Assembly (NCBI GenBank): GCA_963669455.1
Contig: OY770026.1
Location: 1,364,001 to 1,428,000 of the forward strand
DNA from: JAWKWH01 sp963669455
GTDB taxonomy: Bacteria; Pseudomonadota; Alphaproteobacteria; Rhizobiales; Rhizobiaceae
Length of the DNA stretch: 64,000 bases
Direction of reading: 5' to 3'
The notes under the pieces: generated by a model
What the model was told of the DNA's origin: nothing
The model's database searches: none
What the model saw: the letters and a program-made list of their open reading frames with translations, nothing else
Made by a program: the position numbers and the translations under genes
Part shown: piece after piece, positions 26,302-35,599 of the stretch
Layout: each line of letters starts with the position of its first letter
How positions within the stretch are numbered: position 1 is the first letter of the stretch

Positions 26302-27312
26302 ATGAGTGCGATGGCTGACAGGAAATCAATGTCTGGCAAAGGAAACGGGGTGAGACCGGTGCCGCCGAAAGAATTCCCCGACGCGCTCACCTGGGCTGCG
26401 TGGCTTTATTTCGTCGACGATATGACCCAGAGCCAGGTTGCGGAAAAAATCGGCGTTTCACGCGTCACCGTCATCAAAATGCTGAACGACGCGAAAGCGC
26501 AGGGTATTGTCAGCATTCGGATAAATCCCAAAGTCGCGTCCCAGACGGCAACCTCACGGTTGCTGGCATCAAAATTTGGCCTGAACAGCGTCACTATTAT
26601 CCCGGAGAACGAGGATGCTCCGCTGATTGACCGGCTTGGCAAGGCGGGCGCCTTTGCCATCATGGAAACGCTTGAGGAAAATGATGTCCTTGGCGTTGCC
26701 TGGGGACGAACGGTGTTGTCGGTGGCGAAGAATGTCGCGCTCGAGGCGCCCATTGGCAATCTGACCGTCGTTCAGGTTTCCGCCAGTCCGAACGGATTGT
26801 CAGCCGATTTTTCACCGGAGCTTTGCGCTTCCCTGCTGGCCAACAGACTTGGCGCTAGAAGTGTGAACCTGATGGCGCCTGCGGTCGTTTCCAGTCCCGA
26901 ACTTCGTGCCATGCTGCTGAAAGAACCGTCGATCCGCAACCAGCTTGATGTTATCCGTTCGGCAAACAAGGTGGTTTTCGGTGTTGGTGAACTTGGCCCG
27001 GCCTCGACGGTTAGAAACAGCGAATTGCACAGCGAGCCGATGGTGCGAAAGCTGATGAGCCAGGGCGCGATTGGAGCGATCCTTGGCATGTTTCTCGATG
27101 CAGCCGGGCACGAAGTGAGCGGGCCTACCCACGACCGTACGATGGGTATTTCGCTCGATGAGCTAAAGGCGATACCCAATCGCCTGTGTGTTGCCGGTGG
27201 TGCGGCCAAAATAGATGCGATCAGGGCGGCGCTTGTCGGTGGTTTTGCAACCGACCTGATTACGGATTTGACGACTGCGCAGCGATTGCTGGACGATCAA
27301 AAATCGTCTTGA
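26302..27312 (+). CDS. SorC/LsrR/EryD-family transcriptional regulator
   Basis: 336 residues. N-terminal winged helix-turn-helix (MTQSQVAEKIGVSRVTVIKM, near residues 41-60), then a long SorC-type sugar-phosphate-binding domain (VLGVAWGRTVLSV, VVFGVGELG, CVAGGAAKIDAIRAAL). Members sense phosphorylated sugars; LsrR senses phospho-AI-2 and EryD senses an erythritol metabolite. An ATG at 26329 with AGGAA close upstream is an equally good start. Divergent from the leftward arm, it is the natural regulator of both arms. Confidence 0.9.
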   Translation: MSAMADRKSMSGKGNGVRPVPPKEFPDALTWAAWLYFVDDMTQSQVAEKIGVSRVTVIKMLNDAKAQGIVSIRINPKVASQTATSRLLASKFGLNSVTIIPENEDAPLIDRLGKAGAFAIMETLEENDVLGVAWGRTVLSVAKNVALEAPIGNLTVVQVSASPNGLSADFSPELCASLLANRLGARSVNLMAPAVVSSPELRAMLLKEPSIRNQLDVIRSANKVVFGVGELGPASTVRNSELHSEPMVRKLMSQGAIGAILGMFLDAAGHEVSGPTHDRTMGISLDELKAIPNRLCVAGGAAKIDAIRAALVGGFATDLITDLTTAQRLLDDQKSS

Positions 27313-27424
27313 AAGCAGGTCGATTGAGCCTGGATACCAATTGTATATAGTGACCTATCCAAACGAAACTGACGCTTTCGATACTGGGCTTGCCAGTCCG
27401 GGCCTGAAGCAGAGCTGATACGCG

Positions 27425-27856
27425 GTGACACACGCCATAAGCAGCCTTTTTGATATCGCGTCTGACTATGATGCGCTTGTGCTGGATCAATGGGGGGTGT
27501 TGCACAATGGCAGCGCGCCTTACCCTCAAGCGGCCGGCACAGTTAAGGCACTTAAGGGCGCGGGCCATCGTCTTGCGGTTTTGTCCAATTCGGGCAAACG
27601 GTCTGCACCCAATGCCGCGCGCATCGCCGGGCTGGGTTTTGAGGCAGACGCCTTCGAGGCGGTGATGACCAGTGGCGAGGTGCTTTGGCGCGATATCGAG
27701 CATCAGGTGATCCAGCAACGGCGTTTTTTTGCCATTGAACGATCACCGGGCGATGCCAGGCAATGGGCGGAGGGTGATGCGCCTGGCGTCCTTCACCAGC
27801 TTTGCGCCAAATCCGGTGCACCAGCACCAACCTACCGAATAGAGGTTCTCAAATGA
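27425..27856 (+). pseudogene. HAD-IIA hydrolase with a large internal deletion
   Basis: 143 residues where the family (TIGR01459-like) has about 285. Residues 1-115 match the family start: DALVLDQWGVLHNG (motif I), LAVLSNSGKRS (motif II), EVLWRDIEHQ and FFAIERSPGDA. The sequence then jumps in frame to what looks like the C-terminal end (LHQLCAKSGAPAPTY). The middle, with the cap and motifs III-IV, is gone, so it is unlikely to be an active phosphatase. Its GTG start (27425) and the ATGA overlap with the aldolase show the old operon frame survives. Confidence 0.75.
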
Positions 27857-28827
27857 CGCTTGGATTTGACCTTCTCACCCCCGATTTTCGTGCTCTTTCT
27901 GCAAGGCTTGGCCGTGACCCGTTGCAGGTGCAGGGTGCTGGCGGTAACACATCGATCAAAAACGCCGATGTGATGTGGATAAAAGCGTCTGGTATGGAGC
28001 TGGCGGACGCCGAAAGCCGTGATATTTTCGTACCGGTCGACCGTCATGCGGCGCTTGACGAAGCGCGGGGGGTGCGTGGCGATGGCAGCTGCAAAAATAC
28101 AGTCATTGATGATGCGATTTCGCTTCGCCCGTCCATCGAAACCACCTTTCACGCGGCGCTCGATCATGCGGTGGTGGCGCATACCCATTCCGTCGCCACC
28201 TTGGTGCATGCAACAAGCCTTGAAGGGATTGCGGCGGCCCGCGATAAGCTTGACGGGCTCGCCTATGCCGTCGTGCCATATGTGAAGCCCGGGCTGCGTT
28301 TGACGCAGCAAATCATGCAACGGGTCAAGCCCGACACCAAAGTAATCATACTACAAAGCCACGGGCTGATTTGCTGTGGCAGCTCTGTCGATGAGACATC
28401 GGATTTGTTGGCTGAAGTCGAGCTGCGTCTTACCATGCCGGCCCGCGATTTGCCGGATATTGAACCCGGTATTGCTGCGCCGGACGGGTTTCGGTGGGCG
28501 GAAGAAAGCTGGATCGCTCATGATGCCCGCGCCTATGCGTTGGCCACGGCCGGCTCTTACTATCCGGATCACGTTGTCTTTCTCGGCAGCGCCTTGCCGG
28601 TGCGTGACAGTGAGGAGCCCCAGCCCGCCATCATCAAAGAAAATACCGGCATCGCCTTGCGGACCGACGCGTCATCGCCACAAAGGGCATTGCTGCGATG
28701 TCTGTCGGATTATCTGTCGCGGCTGCCTGAAAACTGGACCCCTGTTGCGCTTGGAGCCGATGTGGAGGCTGAGCTGATGAATTGGGATGCCGAAAAATAC
28801 CGGCTGGCGATGGTTGCAAAAAAGTGA
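27853..28827 (+). CDS. Class II aldolase/adducin-family protein
   Basis: 324 residues from the ATG at 27853, overlapping the previous stop. Aldolase features: QGAGGNTSIK (residues ~27-36), zinc ligands in VAHTHSVATLVHA, and ILQSHGLICCG. The closing ELMNWDAEKYRLA is typical of a rhizobial aldolase that is usually followed by an FGGY kinase. It appears intact, but both neighbours are damaged, so the pathway may be dead or the enzyme may serve the SorC regulon next door. Substrate unknown, probably a ketose-1-phosphate. Confidence 0.85.
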   Translation: MTLGFDLLTPDFRALSARLGRDPLQVQGAGGNTSIKNADVMWIKASGMELADAESRDIFVPVDRHAALDEARGVRGDGSCKNTVIDDAISLRPSIETTFHAALDHAVVAHTHSVATLVHATSLEGIAAARDKLDGLAYAVVPYVKPGLRLTQQIMQRVKPDTKVIILQSHGLICCGSSVDETSDLLAEVELRLTMPARDLPDIEPGIAAPDGFRWAEESWIAHDARAYALATAGSYYPDHVVFLGSALPVRDSEEPQPAIIKENTGIALRTDASSPQRALLRCLSDYLSRLPENWTPVALGADVEAELMNWDAEKYRLAMVAKK

Positions 28828-28910
28828 GCCTTTCGCTTGGCATCGATATCGATCCGCTGGGCAGCAGGACAGTCATCGAGCATTTTCGACGCGGTGCGGC
28901 CAGTCGCTAA
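28824..28910 (+). pseudogene. Possible N-terminal scrap of an FGGY kinase
   Basis: A 28-codon frame starts at GTG 28824, overlapping the aldolase stop. It reads MSLSLGIDID before losing any resemblance. MSLSLGIDI is how many FGGY kinases in this gene order begin, so I read it as a kinase gene reduced to its first codons by a deletion. The match is short and this remains a suggestion. Confidence 0.4.
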
Positions 28911-28935
28911 TTGGCCAACACTGTCTAATGAGACA

Positions 28936-30471
28936 TCAGTCCAGAAATTCGTTGATTGTCAAAAGCGCGCCGTCGAGCGCTTTGCCTTCGGGGTCCTGTA
29001 ACGCCGCCTGACGAAGCCGTTCAACCCATTTTGCGGCGTCTTTGCGGCCTTTGAGCCGCCCGGCTGCCGCCATGATTTTGGCAAATTTGCCGTGAGCGCG
29101 CGCATGCGTATCGGAATAGCCTTTGACCAATCGATGGCATTTCAAAATTTCAACAGCCAACTGGTAGTCTGCGGATGCTGTTGTTAGAGCTTGGTCAAGC
29201 CAGTTTTCGATATGCGCCATCTCAACCGCATGACGCCTCGTGCGCAGGCGGTAGGATTTCAGCCCGCCTAAAAAATGCAGCATCAGGAAGGCTGGCAATT
29301 TGTCGGTTCTCAATCGTCTGCCCCTGGCGAACCAGCTGCCGAGCCGCTGCATCATTTTCTCGCTGTTTTCGACGCGTTGGCCAAGACCGGCCGGCAGCAA
29401 GCCGGCGATTTCTTCGGCGCGCGGGTGAAAAAACTCGGTCAGCTGCATGTGTTTTTGGGCTTCAATGCCCATTTCCGTCTCGATGCGCTTCAACCGGGTT
29501 GCGCGTGACTTGATGTCGGCGACGCGGATGATGTCGTCATAGGCCATCGCGTTGGCAATGTATTTCGCAGCCGCCGTGCCGAGCGCCCAGCCCCTGTCTT
29601 CGCTGTCGAGCGCCAGACATTGTCGAACCCGGTCGAGATAGGCGTGACCATAGGCGCAGTCCTGAAAATCAACCAGTTTTCGCAGCCCTGCCAGAGCGAG
29701 TGGTTTGACGGGCTTTGGAAATTCATCCAACCCGCCTGACAGTTCCTCCCATTTGGCCAGCAGTTTTTCAGAGCCGACGATTTTGGGCGCTGGCGTGGCG
29801 ATATCCGGCCTTTGCGCCTGACCATCGGAAATAATTTTGAAACCCGCATCAAAAGCGCGCAAACTCGCTTCCACACCCTTGCCGCTCCGGCGGATTGCGT
29901 CTTCGAATGCGGCGCGCGAAAAGGGCAGGGCGTGCGAACCGGCAAGGGCGCCAAGCAGGGTTGCGGAAATAACCGATCCCTGCTCAACGGCGATTTTTTC
30001 CATATCGGCAAGAATAAGGTTTTGCGCTGCGGTTTCGGCTGCCGCGCGGATTTCGTGCGAATTCGCGATGCCGTCACCGGGTACGGATTTCTCGCTGACC
30101 GCCAGAACCCGGTGGGTCGAGCCGATCAGGGTGGTCCGGTCCGGTGTCACGAAGCCGCGCAGAATGGCCCGCCCGACCTCCATCATTTCCGATGCGATCA
30201 GCACATCGACATCGCCTTCCGACGGCGCCAGCGCAAATACCGGCATGGTGCCGGTGGAAGGCGTCATCTCCAGATAATAGATGGTAGCGCCGGTGCGCTG
30301 CGAAACGCCTGCAACGCTGGTGGCCTGGCAGTCATACCCTTGCGAACGGGCAACGGATTCGATCCAGCCGGTCAACACACCGCCGCCCTGACCGCCGACG
30401 GCCATGACAGCGATTTTCAGAATTTTCTCAATCGCGGGATCGGGGGTTTTGGGCGCAAGCGCAATGGTCAT
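28936..30471 (-). CDS. iorB: Indolepyruvate oxidoreductase subunit beta-type protein
   Basis: 511 residues. The N-terminal ~200 residues form the gamma/beta pyruvate:ferredoxin-oxidoreductase domain (VMAVGGQGGGVLTGWI; CQATSVAGVSQRTGATIYY). The remaining ~300 are a helical extension found in aerobic alphaproteobacterial versions. With IorA it decarboxylates aryl-2-oxo acids such as indolepyruvate to aryl-acyl-CoA, passing electrons to an iron-sulfur carrier. The start overlaps the IorA stop by four bases. Confidence 0.9.
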   Translation of the reverse strand: MTIALAPKTPDPAIEKILKIAVMAVGGQGGGVLTGWIESVARSQGYDCQATSVAGVSQRTGATIYYLEMTPSTGTMPVFALAPSEGDVDVLIASEMMEVGRAILRGFVTPDRTTLIGSTHRVLAVSEKSVPGDGIANSHEIRAAAETAAQNLILADMEKIAVEQGSVISATLLGALAGSHALPFSRAAFEDAIRRSGKGVEASLRAFDAGFKIISDGQAQRPDIATPAPKIVGSEKLLAKWEELSGGLDEFPKPVKPLALAGLRKLVDFQDCAYGHAYLDRVRQCLALDSEDRGWALGTAAAKYIANAMAYDDIIRVADIKSRATRLKRIETEMGIEAQKHMQLTEFFHPRAEEIAGLLPAGLGQRVENSEKMMQRLGSWFARGRRLRTDKLPAFLMLHFLGGLKSYRLRTRRHAVEMAHIENWLDQALTTASADYQLAVEILKCHRLVKGYSDTHARAHGKFAKIMAAAGRLKGRKDAAKWVERLRQAALQDPEGKALDGALLTINEFLD

Positions 30472-32618
30472 GCCACATCCCCGTCAATGCGCAGCCTTTT
30501 GGCATCGCGCCTGGTCTGCAGCCAGTTGATCACTTTTGCACGCAGTCCTGCCCGCCAGACCTCGAAGCGCCCAGGATTGTGAATGATGTCTGCGCGATAA
30601 AATGACGGGCATAAAATGGCGGCATCGGCCACCTCGCCGCAATTGCCGCATCCAACACAGGTCTGGTCGATATGGGCGACGGGATCATCGCGCAGCGGGT
30701 CATCCAGTTTTTTCAGCGATAGCGACGGGCAGCCCGACAGCCTGATACAGGCGTGGTCGCCGGTGCAGATGTCACTGTCGACGCCGAAGCGGGGCTGCTC
30801 TGCACGCCGGCCTTCATTAATCGCCTTTCGCAACGCCGGTTTTTCGCGGCGCTGCCGGTTCAACATGCATTCGGAAGATGCAACGATCACCTTCGGCCCG
30901 TCATAGTCCGTTGTCAGCGCTTCACGCAGGACATCACGGACCCTGCCGACATCATAGGTGTGGTCGATCTGTCTTACCCATTTTACGCCAACGCCTTTAA
31001 GGGCGGCAGCGATGGGATTGTTGGTGGATTTGGACGGGTTTTTGGCGCGTGAGGACAGCACATCCTGTCCGCCGGTGGCAGCCGAATAGTAGTTGTCGAC
31101 GATGACAGCCACGCTGTCCGATTTGTTGAAAACCATGTTGCCGATGGAAGACGACAGGCCGTTGTGCCAGAAGCCGCCATCTCCGATTATGGATATGGCC
31201 CGCCGCTGGCCGCCGCCGTCAAAGGCCGCGTTGGATGCGGGGCCGAGACCATAACCCATCGTGGCGCCGCCGATTTCAAATGGCGGCAATGCGCCGAACA
31301 GATGGCAACCGATATCTCCGCTTATCTGGTGCTTGCCCAATTTCTGTTCGACAAGTTTCATGCCGGCAAAAATCGGCCGTTCAGGACAGCCGGTGCAAAA
31401 CCCGGGCGGCCTGACCGGCACGGTCTTTGCGATATCGGGCATTTGCGGCGGTGTTGCATTGGGCGCGCGAACCCGGCCCGGTAACAGGTCGGGTGAGGCG
31501 GCCTTCAAAAACGCTGCAATACCGTCCAGCATAATCTGACCGGTATATTCTCCGGCCATCGGCAGGACGTCTTTTCCATAAAGTTTAAGATGTTTACCGG
31601 CCTTATAAAGATAGGCGCTGAGCTGCTGCTCCAGATGATCCGGCTGGCCTTCCTCGACGACCAGAAGATGATCCTTGCCCCGGCAAAAGGCGATGAACTC
31701 GTCTTTGACGATGGGATAGGTGACGTTCAGCACGTAGAGCGGGATTTCGGTGTTGCCGAAGGCGTCCGACAATCCCAAACGCTGAAGAGCGCGGATCACG
31801 CCATTGTACATCCCCCCTTGCAGGACGATGCCGAGTTTTGCCTTTTCTGGCCCGAATGTTTCGTTGAGCCTGTTTTCGACAATGAATTTTTCTGCGGCCG
31901 GCCAGCGATTGGTCACCTTATCGCGCTCGTGCTGGTAGCTCATAGGCGGCAGCACAACCCGGGCAAAATCACTGCGCGGATCAGACAATGCATCGCGCAC
32001 GGTGAGTGGCGGTGAGATATTGTCTTTTGTTTTGAAACTGCCGGTTACATGGCAAGAGCGGATCCGCACCATCAGCATCACCGGGGTGTTGCTTGCTTCA
32101 GAGAGTTCAAAGCCATGCCTGACGGCCTTGGTGATGGAGGGCAGGTTGGGGCGTGGATCAAGCAGCCAGAATTGTGATTTCATGGCGAAGCCGTGGCTAC
32201 GCTCCTGCATGATCGAGCTGCCTTCGCCGTAGTCCTCGCCGACGATTACCAGCGCACCGCCGGTCACCCCGGAAGAGGAAAGATTTGCCAGCGCATCGGA
32301 AGCCACGTTGACGCCCACCGGTCCCTTGAAGGTTACCGCACCACGAATGGGATAGTGAACGGAGGCTGCGAGCATGGCCGCCGCTGCCGCCTCGCTGGCA
32401 TTGGCCTCAAAGCGAACGCCGAGTTCTGCCATCAATCCTTGAGCGTCCGCCAGAACATCCATCAGATGGCTGATCGGGGCTCCCTGATAACCACCGACAT
32501 AGCCAACGCCGTTTTCCAAAAGTGCTTTGGTGAGTGCTAGAATGCCTTCGCCGGTGAAAGTATCCCCGTTACCTTTTCGCAGGTGTTCAACTTCCGCCTT
32601 GAATGAGCGTTCAGCCAT
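30468..32618 (-). CDS. iorA: Indolepyruvate oxidoreductase subunit alpha-type protein
   Basis: 716 residues. An N-terminal pyrimidine-binding domain (GYVGGYQGAPISHLMDVLAD), middle domains, then the thiamine-diphosphate site GDGGFWHNGLSSS...VDNYYSAATGGQ near residue 480-515. The C-terminal region has two cysteine clusters for iron-sulfur centres (CTGDHACIRLSGCPS and CVGCGNCGEVADAAILCP). It catalyses CoA-dependent oxidation of aryl-2-oxo acids from aromatic amino acid breakdown. First gene of the two-gene operon. Confidence 0.92.
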   Translation of the reverse strand: MAERSFKAEVEHLRKGNGDTFTGEGILALTKALLENGVGYVGGYQGAPISHLMDVLADAQGLMAELGVRFEANASEAAAAAMLAASVHYPIRGAVTFKGPVGVNVASDALANLSSSGVTGGALVIVGEDYGEGSSIMQERSHGFAMKSQFWLLDPRPNLPSITKAVRHGFELSEASNTPVMLMVRIRSCHVTGSFKTKDNISPPLTVRDALSDPRSDFARVVLPPMSYQHERDKVTNRWPAAEKFIVENRLNETFGPEKAKLGIVLQGGMYNGVIRALQRLGLSDAFGNTEIPLYVLNVTYPIVKDEFIAFCRGKDHLLVVEEGQPDHLEQQLSAYLYKAGKHLKLYGKDVLPMAGEYTGQIMLDGIAAFLKAASPDLLPGRVRAPNATPPQMPDIAKTVPVRPPGFCTGCPERPIFAGMKLVEQKLGKHQISGDIGCHLFGALPPFEIGGATMGYGLGPASNAAFDGGGQRRAISIIGDGGFWHNGLSSSIGNMVFNKSDSVAVIVDNYYSAATGGQDVLSSRAKNPSKSTNNPIAAALKGVGVKWVRQIDHTYDVGRVRDVLREALTTDYDGPKVIVASSECMLNRQRREKPALRKAINEGRRAEQPRFGVDSDICTGDHACIRLSGCPSLSLKKLDDPLRDDPVAHIDQTCVGCGNCGEVADAAILCPSFYRADIIHNPGRFEVWRAGLRAKVINWLQTRRDAKRLRIDGDVA

Positions 32619-32700
32619 TTACAACGCATCCGGTTTATATGATTTTTGTTTATTGAAGCATTTCAATGGCCTGATATCCAGCCGGTTTTGTCTGCCCGGA

Positions 32701-34278
32701 TCACTCCCACTCAATCGTGCCCGGCGGTTTTGAGGTCACGTCATAGACAACGCGATTTATGCCTCTGACCTCGTTGATAATGCGGGTGGCAGCGCGTCCG
32801 AGAAAGCCCATATCATAGGGAAAGAAATCCGCGGTCATGCCGTCGACCGATGTCACGGCGCGTAGCGCACAGACGAATTCATACGTCCGGCCATCGCCCA
32901 TCACCCCGACCGTTTGAACGGGTAGCAGTACCGCAAAGGCCTGCCAGATCTTGTCATAAAGGCCGGCATTGCGGATCTCTTCAAGATAGATCGCATCGGC
33001 TTCGCGCAGGATGCGAAGTTTTTCTCTTGTCACGCCGCCGGGCAGGCGGATGGCCAGTCCCGGTCCGGGGAAGGGGTGACGACCAATGAAGTGATCGGGC
33101 AGGCCAAGCTCGCGGCCCAGTGCGCGCACCTCGTCCTTGAACAATTCACGCAATGGCTCGACCAGTGTCATGTTCATGCGCTCGGGCAGGCCGCCGACAT
33201 TGTGGTGCGACTTGATGGTTACCGACGGGCCGCCGGTAAACGATACGCTTTCGATGACATCGGGATAAAGCGTGCCCTGGGCCAGGAATTCGGCCTTGCG
33301 GCCTTGTTCGGCCAAAAGGCCAGCTTCGCGTTCGAACAGTTCGATGAATAGGCGGCCGATGGTCTTGCGCTTTTTTTCGGGCTCGGATTCGCCCTCCAGC
33401 GCATCGATGAATTCATCGGACGCATCAACGCATTTCAGGTCGAGATTGTAATGGTCGTGAAACATTTTGACGACCTGGGTGGCCTCATCCATGCGCATCA
33501 GGCCGTGGTCAACCAGAATGCAGGACAGGCGGTCGCCGATTGCCTCATGGATGAGCAATGCCGCGACGGAGGAATCGACGCCGCCCGACAGGGCGCAAAT
33601 CACCCGGCCATCCTCGCCCACCTGTTGGCGTATCGCGCGTATCATCGCATCGCGATAGGCGCTCATCGACCAGTCGGCTTTCAGGCCGGCGATATTGTGC
33701 ACAAAATTCGACAGCAGTTTCGTGCCGTCAGGTGTGTGAACCACTTCCGGGTGAAACATTGTCGAATAGTAGCGGCGCTTTTCGTCTCCGGCGATTGCAA
33801 AGGGTGCATTGGGAGAGGTGCCAAACACCTCAAAACCATCGGGCAGTCTGGTGACGCGGTCGCCGTGGCTCATCCAGACCGGGTATTTGCCGCCAACCTC
33901 CCAGATGCCGTCGAAGAGCGGACTTGGTTTGAGGATTTCGACATCGGCGCGGCCATATTCGCGATGATGGCCACCCTCAACCGCACCGCCAAGCTGGTGG
34001 CTAAGTGTTTGCTGGCCATAGCAGATTGCCAGGATTGGGACGTTGCTGTCGAAGACCGATTGCGGTGCACGCGGCGAGCCTTCGTCCGGGACTGAAGCCG
34101 GTCCGCCGGAAAAAATAACGGCCTTGGCTTTGAGCCGTTCAAATCCTTGCTTAGCCGATTGAAACGGGACGATTTCGCAATAGACGCCAGCCTCGCGTAC
34201 CCGGCGGGCGATCAGTTGAGTAACCTGGCTGCCAAAATCTATGATGAGAACGGTATCGGGGTGTGCCGTGGATGTCAT
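32701..34278 (-). CDS. guaA: GMP synthase (glutamine-hydrolysing)
   Basis: 525 residues, full length, ending in the canonical PPGTIEWE. The amidotransferase domain has its nucleophile C86 (AICYGQQ) and HPEVVHT. The ATP-pyrophosphatase loop SGGVDSSVAAL follows near residue 235, and the dimerisation domain closes the protein. It converts XMP, glutamine and ATP to GMP. Close to the nucleosidase gene; GuaB, the preceding enzyme, is encoded 7 kb away at 41440. Confidence 0.97.
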   Translation of the reverse strand: MTSTAHPDTVLIIDFGSQVTQLIARRVREAGVYCEIVPFQSAKQGFERLKAKAVIFSGGPASVPDEGSPRAPQSVFDSNVPILAICYGQQTLSHQLGGAVEGGHHREYGRADVEILKPSPLFDGIWEVGGKYPVWMSHGDRVTRLPDGFEVFGTSPNAPFAIAGDEKRRYYSTMFHPEVVHTPDGTKLLSNFVHNIAGLKADWSMSAYRDAMIRAIRQQVGEDGRVICALSGGVDSSVAALLIHEAIGDRLSCILVDHGLMRMDEATQVVKMFHDHYNLDLKCVDASDEFIDALEGESEPEKKRKTIGRLFIELFEREAGLLAEQGRKAEFLAQGTLYPDVIESVSFTGGPSVTIKSHHNVGGLPERMNMTLVEPLRELFKDEVRALGRELGLPDHFIGRHPFPGPGLAIRLPGGVTREKLRILREADAIYLEEIRNAGLYDKIWQAFAVLLPVQTVGVMGDGRTYEFVCALRAVTSVDGMTADFFPYDMGFLGRAATRIINEVRGINRVVYDVTSKPPGTIEWE

Positions 34279-34391
34279 GGCAGGCGTGTAGTCCTAGTTT
34301 GCCGTGTGATCAATCACCGCGGCGCAGATTTTCCCCATGAATTGGAGCCGGACGGTATAGTTTTGCCGGTTCACAACCGGTCTGACGATTG

Positions 34392-35021
34392 TCAGCCTGA
34401 CGACAGCAATGTTCCGTCTTGATATCCGGCCTCCAGCAGGTCGACGGCGTGGGCCAGGTTTTCATCGATAATGTGCAGATATTCCGTCCAGTCATCGATA
34501 TGACCAAGCTCGTCCTTGCCGTCGGATATGCCGCGCAGGCCAACCAGCGGCAGGCCGTAAGCCATGGCCGCACGGAGATGCGCAAATGTCTCCATGTCGA
34601 CCATGTCGGCGCCGATCCCGTCATAGGCATTGCCGGACACGACATTTGCGCCAGTTGACAGGCTGGCCTGTGGCAGGCCGGAAATCCGATGGCCAAGCGG
34701 TACCGTCGCGGGCAGGTCAAGGAAGGGGGTTTTGCCCTTTTCAAACCCCAGGGGTGATGCATCCATGTCCCGGTAGGAAACCGATGATACCTGATAGATT
34801 TTTGTCTGCTCCAGGGTGCGGCTGCCGGCTGAGCCAAGCGAGATAATTACGCGTGGCAGGCGGCTATCGGCCTGCCGCCTGGCAAGCCCGCCGGACAGAA
34901 CGATTGCCGCTTCGATAGGTCCGACGCCGGTGATGAGCGGTGTGAAGCGCTGCCGCAGATGCGGACCATATTCCTGGTCCGCAGCCATCACGTAGAGCAA
35001 TTCTTCCCGTTTACCGCTCAT
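34392..35021 (-). CDS. MTA/SAH nucleosidase-family protein
   Basis: 209 residues of the PNP/UDP phosphorylase superfamily. VMAADQEYGPHL at the start, ITGVGPIEAAIVLSGGL, SLGSAGSR, DMVDMETFAHLRAAM (nucleoside-binding Met/Glu), and the catalytic Asp in GISDGKDEL. It should release the base from methylthioadenosine, adenosylhomocysteine or a related nucleoside. Slightly shorter than the ~230 usual. The ligand cannot be fixed by eye. Confidence 0.85.
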   Translation of the reverse strand: MSGKREELLYVMAADQEYGPHLRQRFTPLITGVGPIEAAIVLSGGLARRQADSRLPRVIISLGSAGSRTLEQTKIYQVSSVSYRDMDASPLGFEKGKTPFLDLPATVPLGHRISGLPQASLSTGANVVSGNAYDGIGADMVDMETFAHLRAAMAYGLPLVGLRGISDGKDELGHIDDWTEYLHIIDENLAHAVDLLEAGYQDGTLLSSG

Positions 35022-35048
35022 CTATATCTCACTTGCCGGTGCCTGTTT

Positions 35049-35504
35049 TCAGCCCGACAGGCCGTCGCGGCCGCGCACTGTCATAATTGTCGCCGTCATG
35101 GAAGCGACCATCTTGGTCTCATTGTCGTTGAATGCATAGGCCTTGCCGTCGGCGACGATGATGGTGCGGCCGGGCTTGGCCACTTCGCCGCGAAACAGAA
35201 ACCGTTCCCCCCGGCCAGGCGCCATCAGGTTGATCTTGAATTCGACCGTGAGGACGGCCGCATCGGCGGGCATCAGCGAATAGGCGGCAAAGCCGCAGGC
35301 TGAATCCATTCCCATCGACAGCACGCCTGCGTGGAGAAATCCGTGCTGCTGGGTCAGATGATCGGAAAACGGCATCTCGATTTCGGTCAGGCCGGGTGAT
35401 ACGCGGGTAAGAACAGCATTGATCGTCTTCATCGCCGGCTGCCGGTCGAAACTGGCTCGTACCCGTGCTTCGAAGTCTGGATTTTCGGCGTTTTTCAGGA
35501 TCAT
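35049..35504 (-). CDS. PaaI-family thioesterase, hotdog fold
   Basis: 151 residues. The core QQHGFLHAGVLSMGMDSACG matches the HGG-type active-site helix of PaaI/YdiI thioesterases, followed by VEFKINLMAPGRGE and TIIVADGKAYA. It should hydrolyse acyl-CoA or aryl-CoA esters. Lying 28 bases downstream of the nucleosidase start in the same direction, it precedes that gene in transcription and may share its message. Confidence 0.88.
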   Translation of the reverse strand: MILKNAENPDFEARVRASFDRQPAMKTINAVLTRVSPGLTEIEMPFSDHLTQQHGFLHAGVLSMGMDSACGFAAYSLMPADAAVLTVEFKINLMAPGRGERFLFRGEVAKPGRTIIVADGKAYAFNDNETKMVASMTATIMTVRGRDGLSG

Positions 35505-35599
35505 TGCATTTTACTCTGGTGATGTGACATGCGGTGCGGCACCTTCTGTTGTTGCAGTGCAGCATGATGTGTTGGCCAATTCAAGGCATCATTGCCGGA

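Noticed and set aside
34279..34391. Possible riboswitch or leader before the purine gene guaA
   Set aside because: I could not find a conserved fold or an anti-terminator/terminator pair; the stretch is short and unremarkable.
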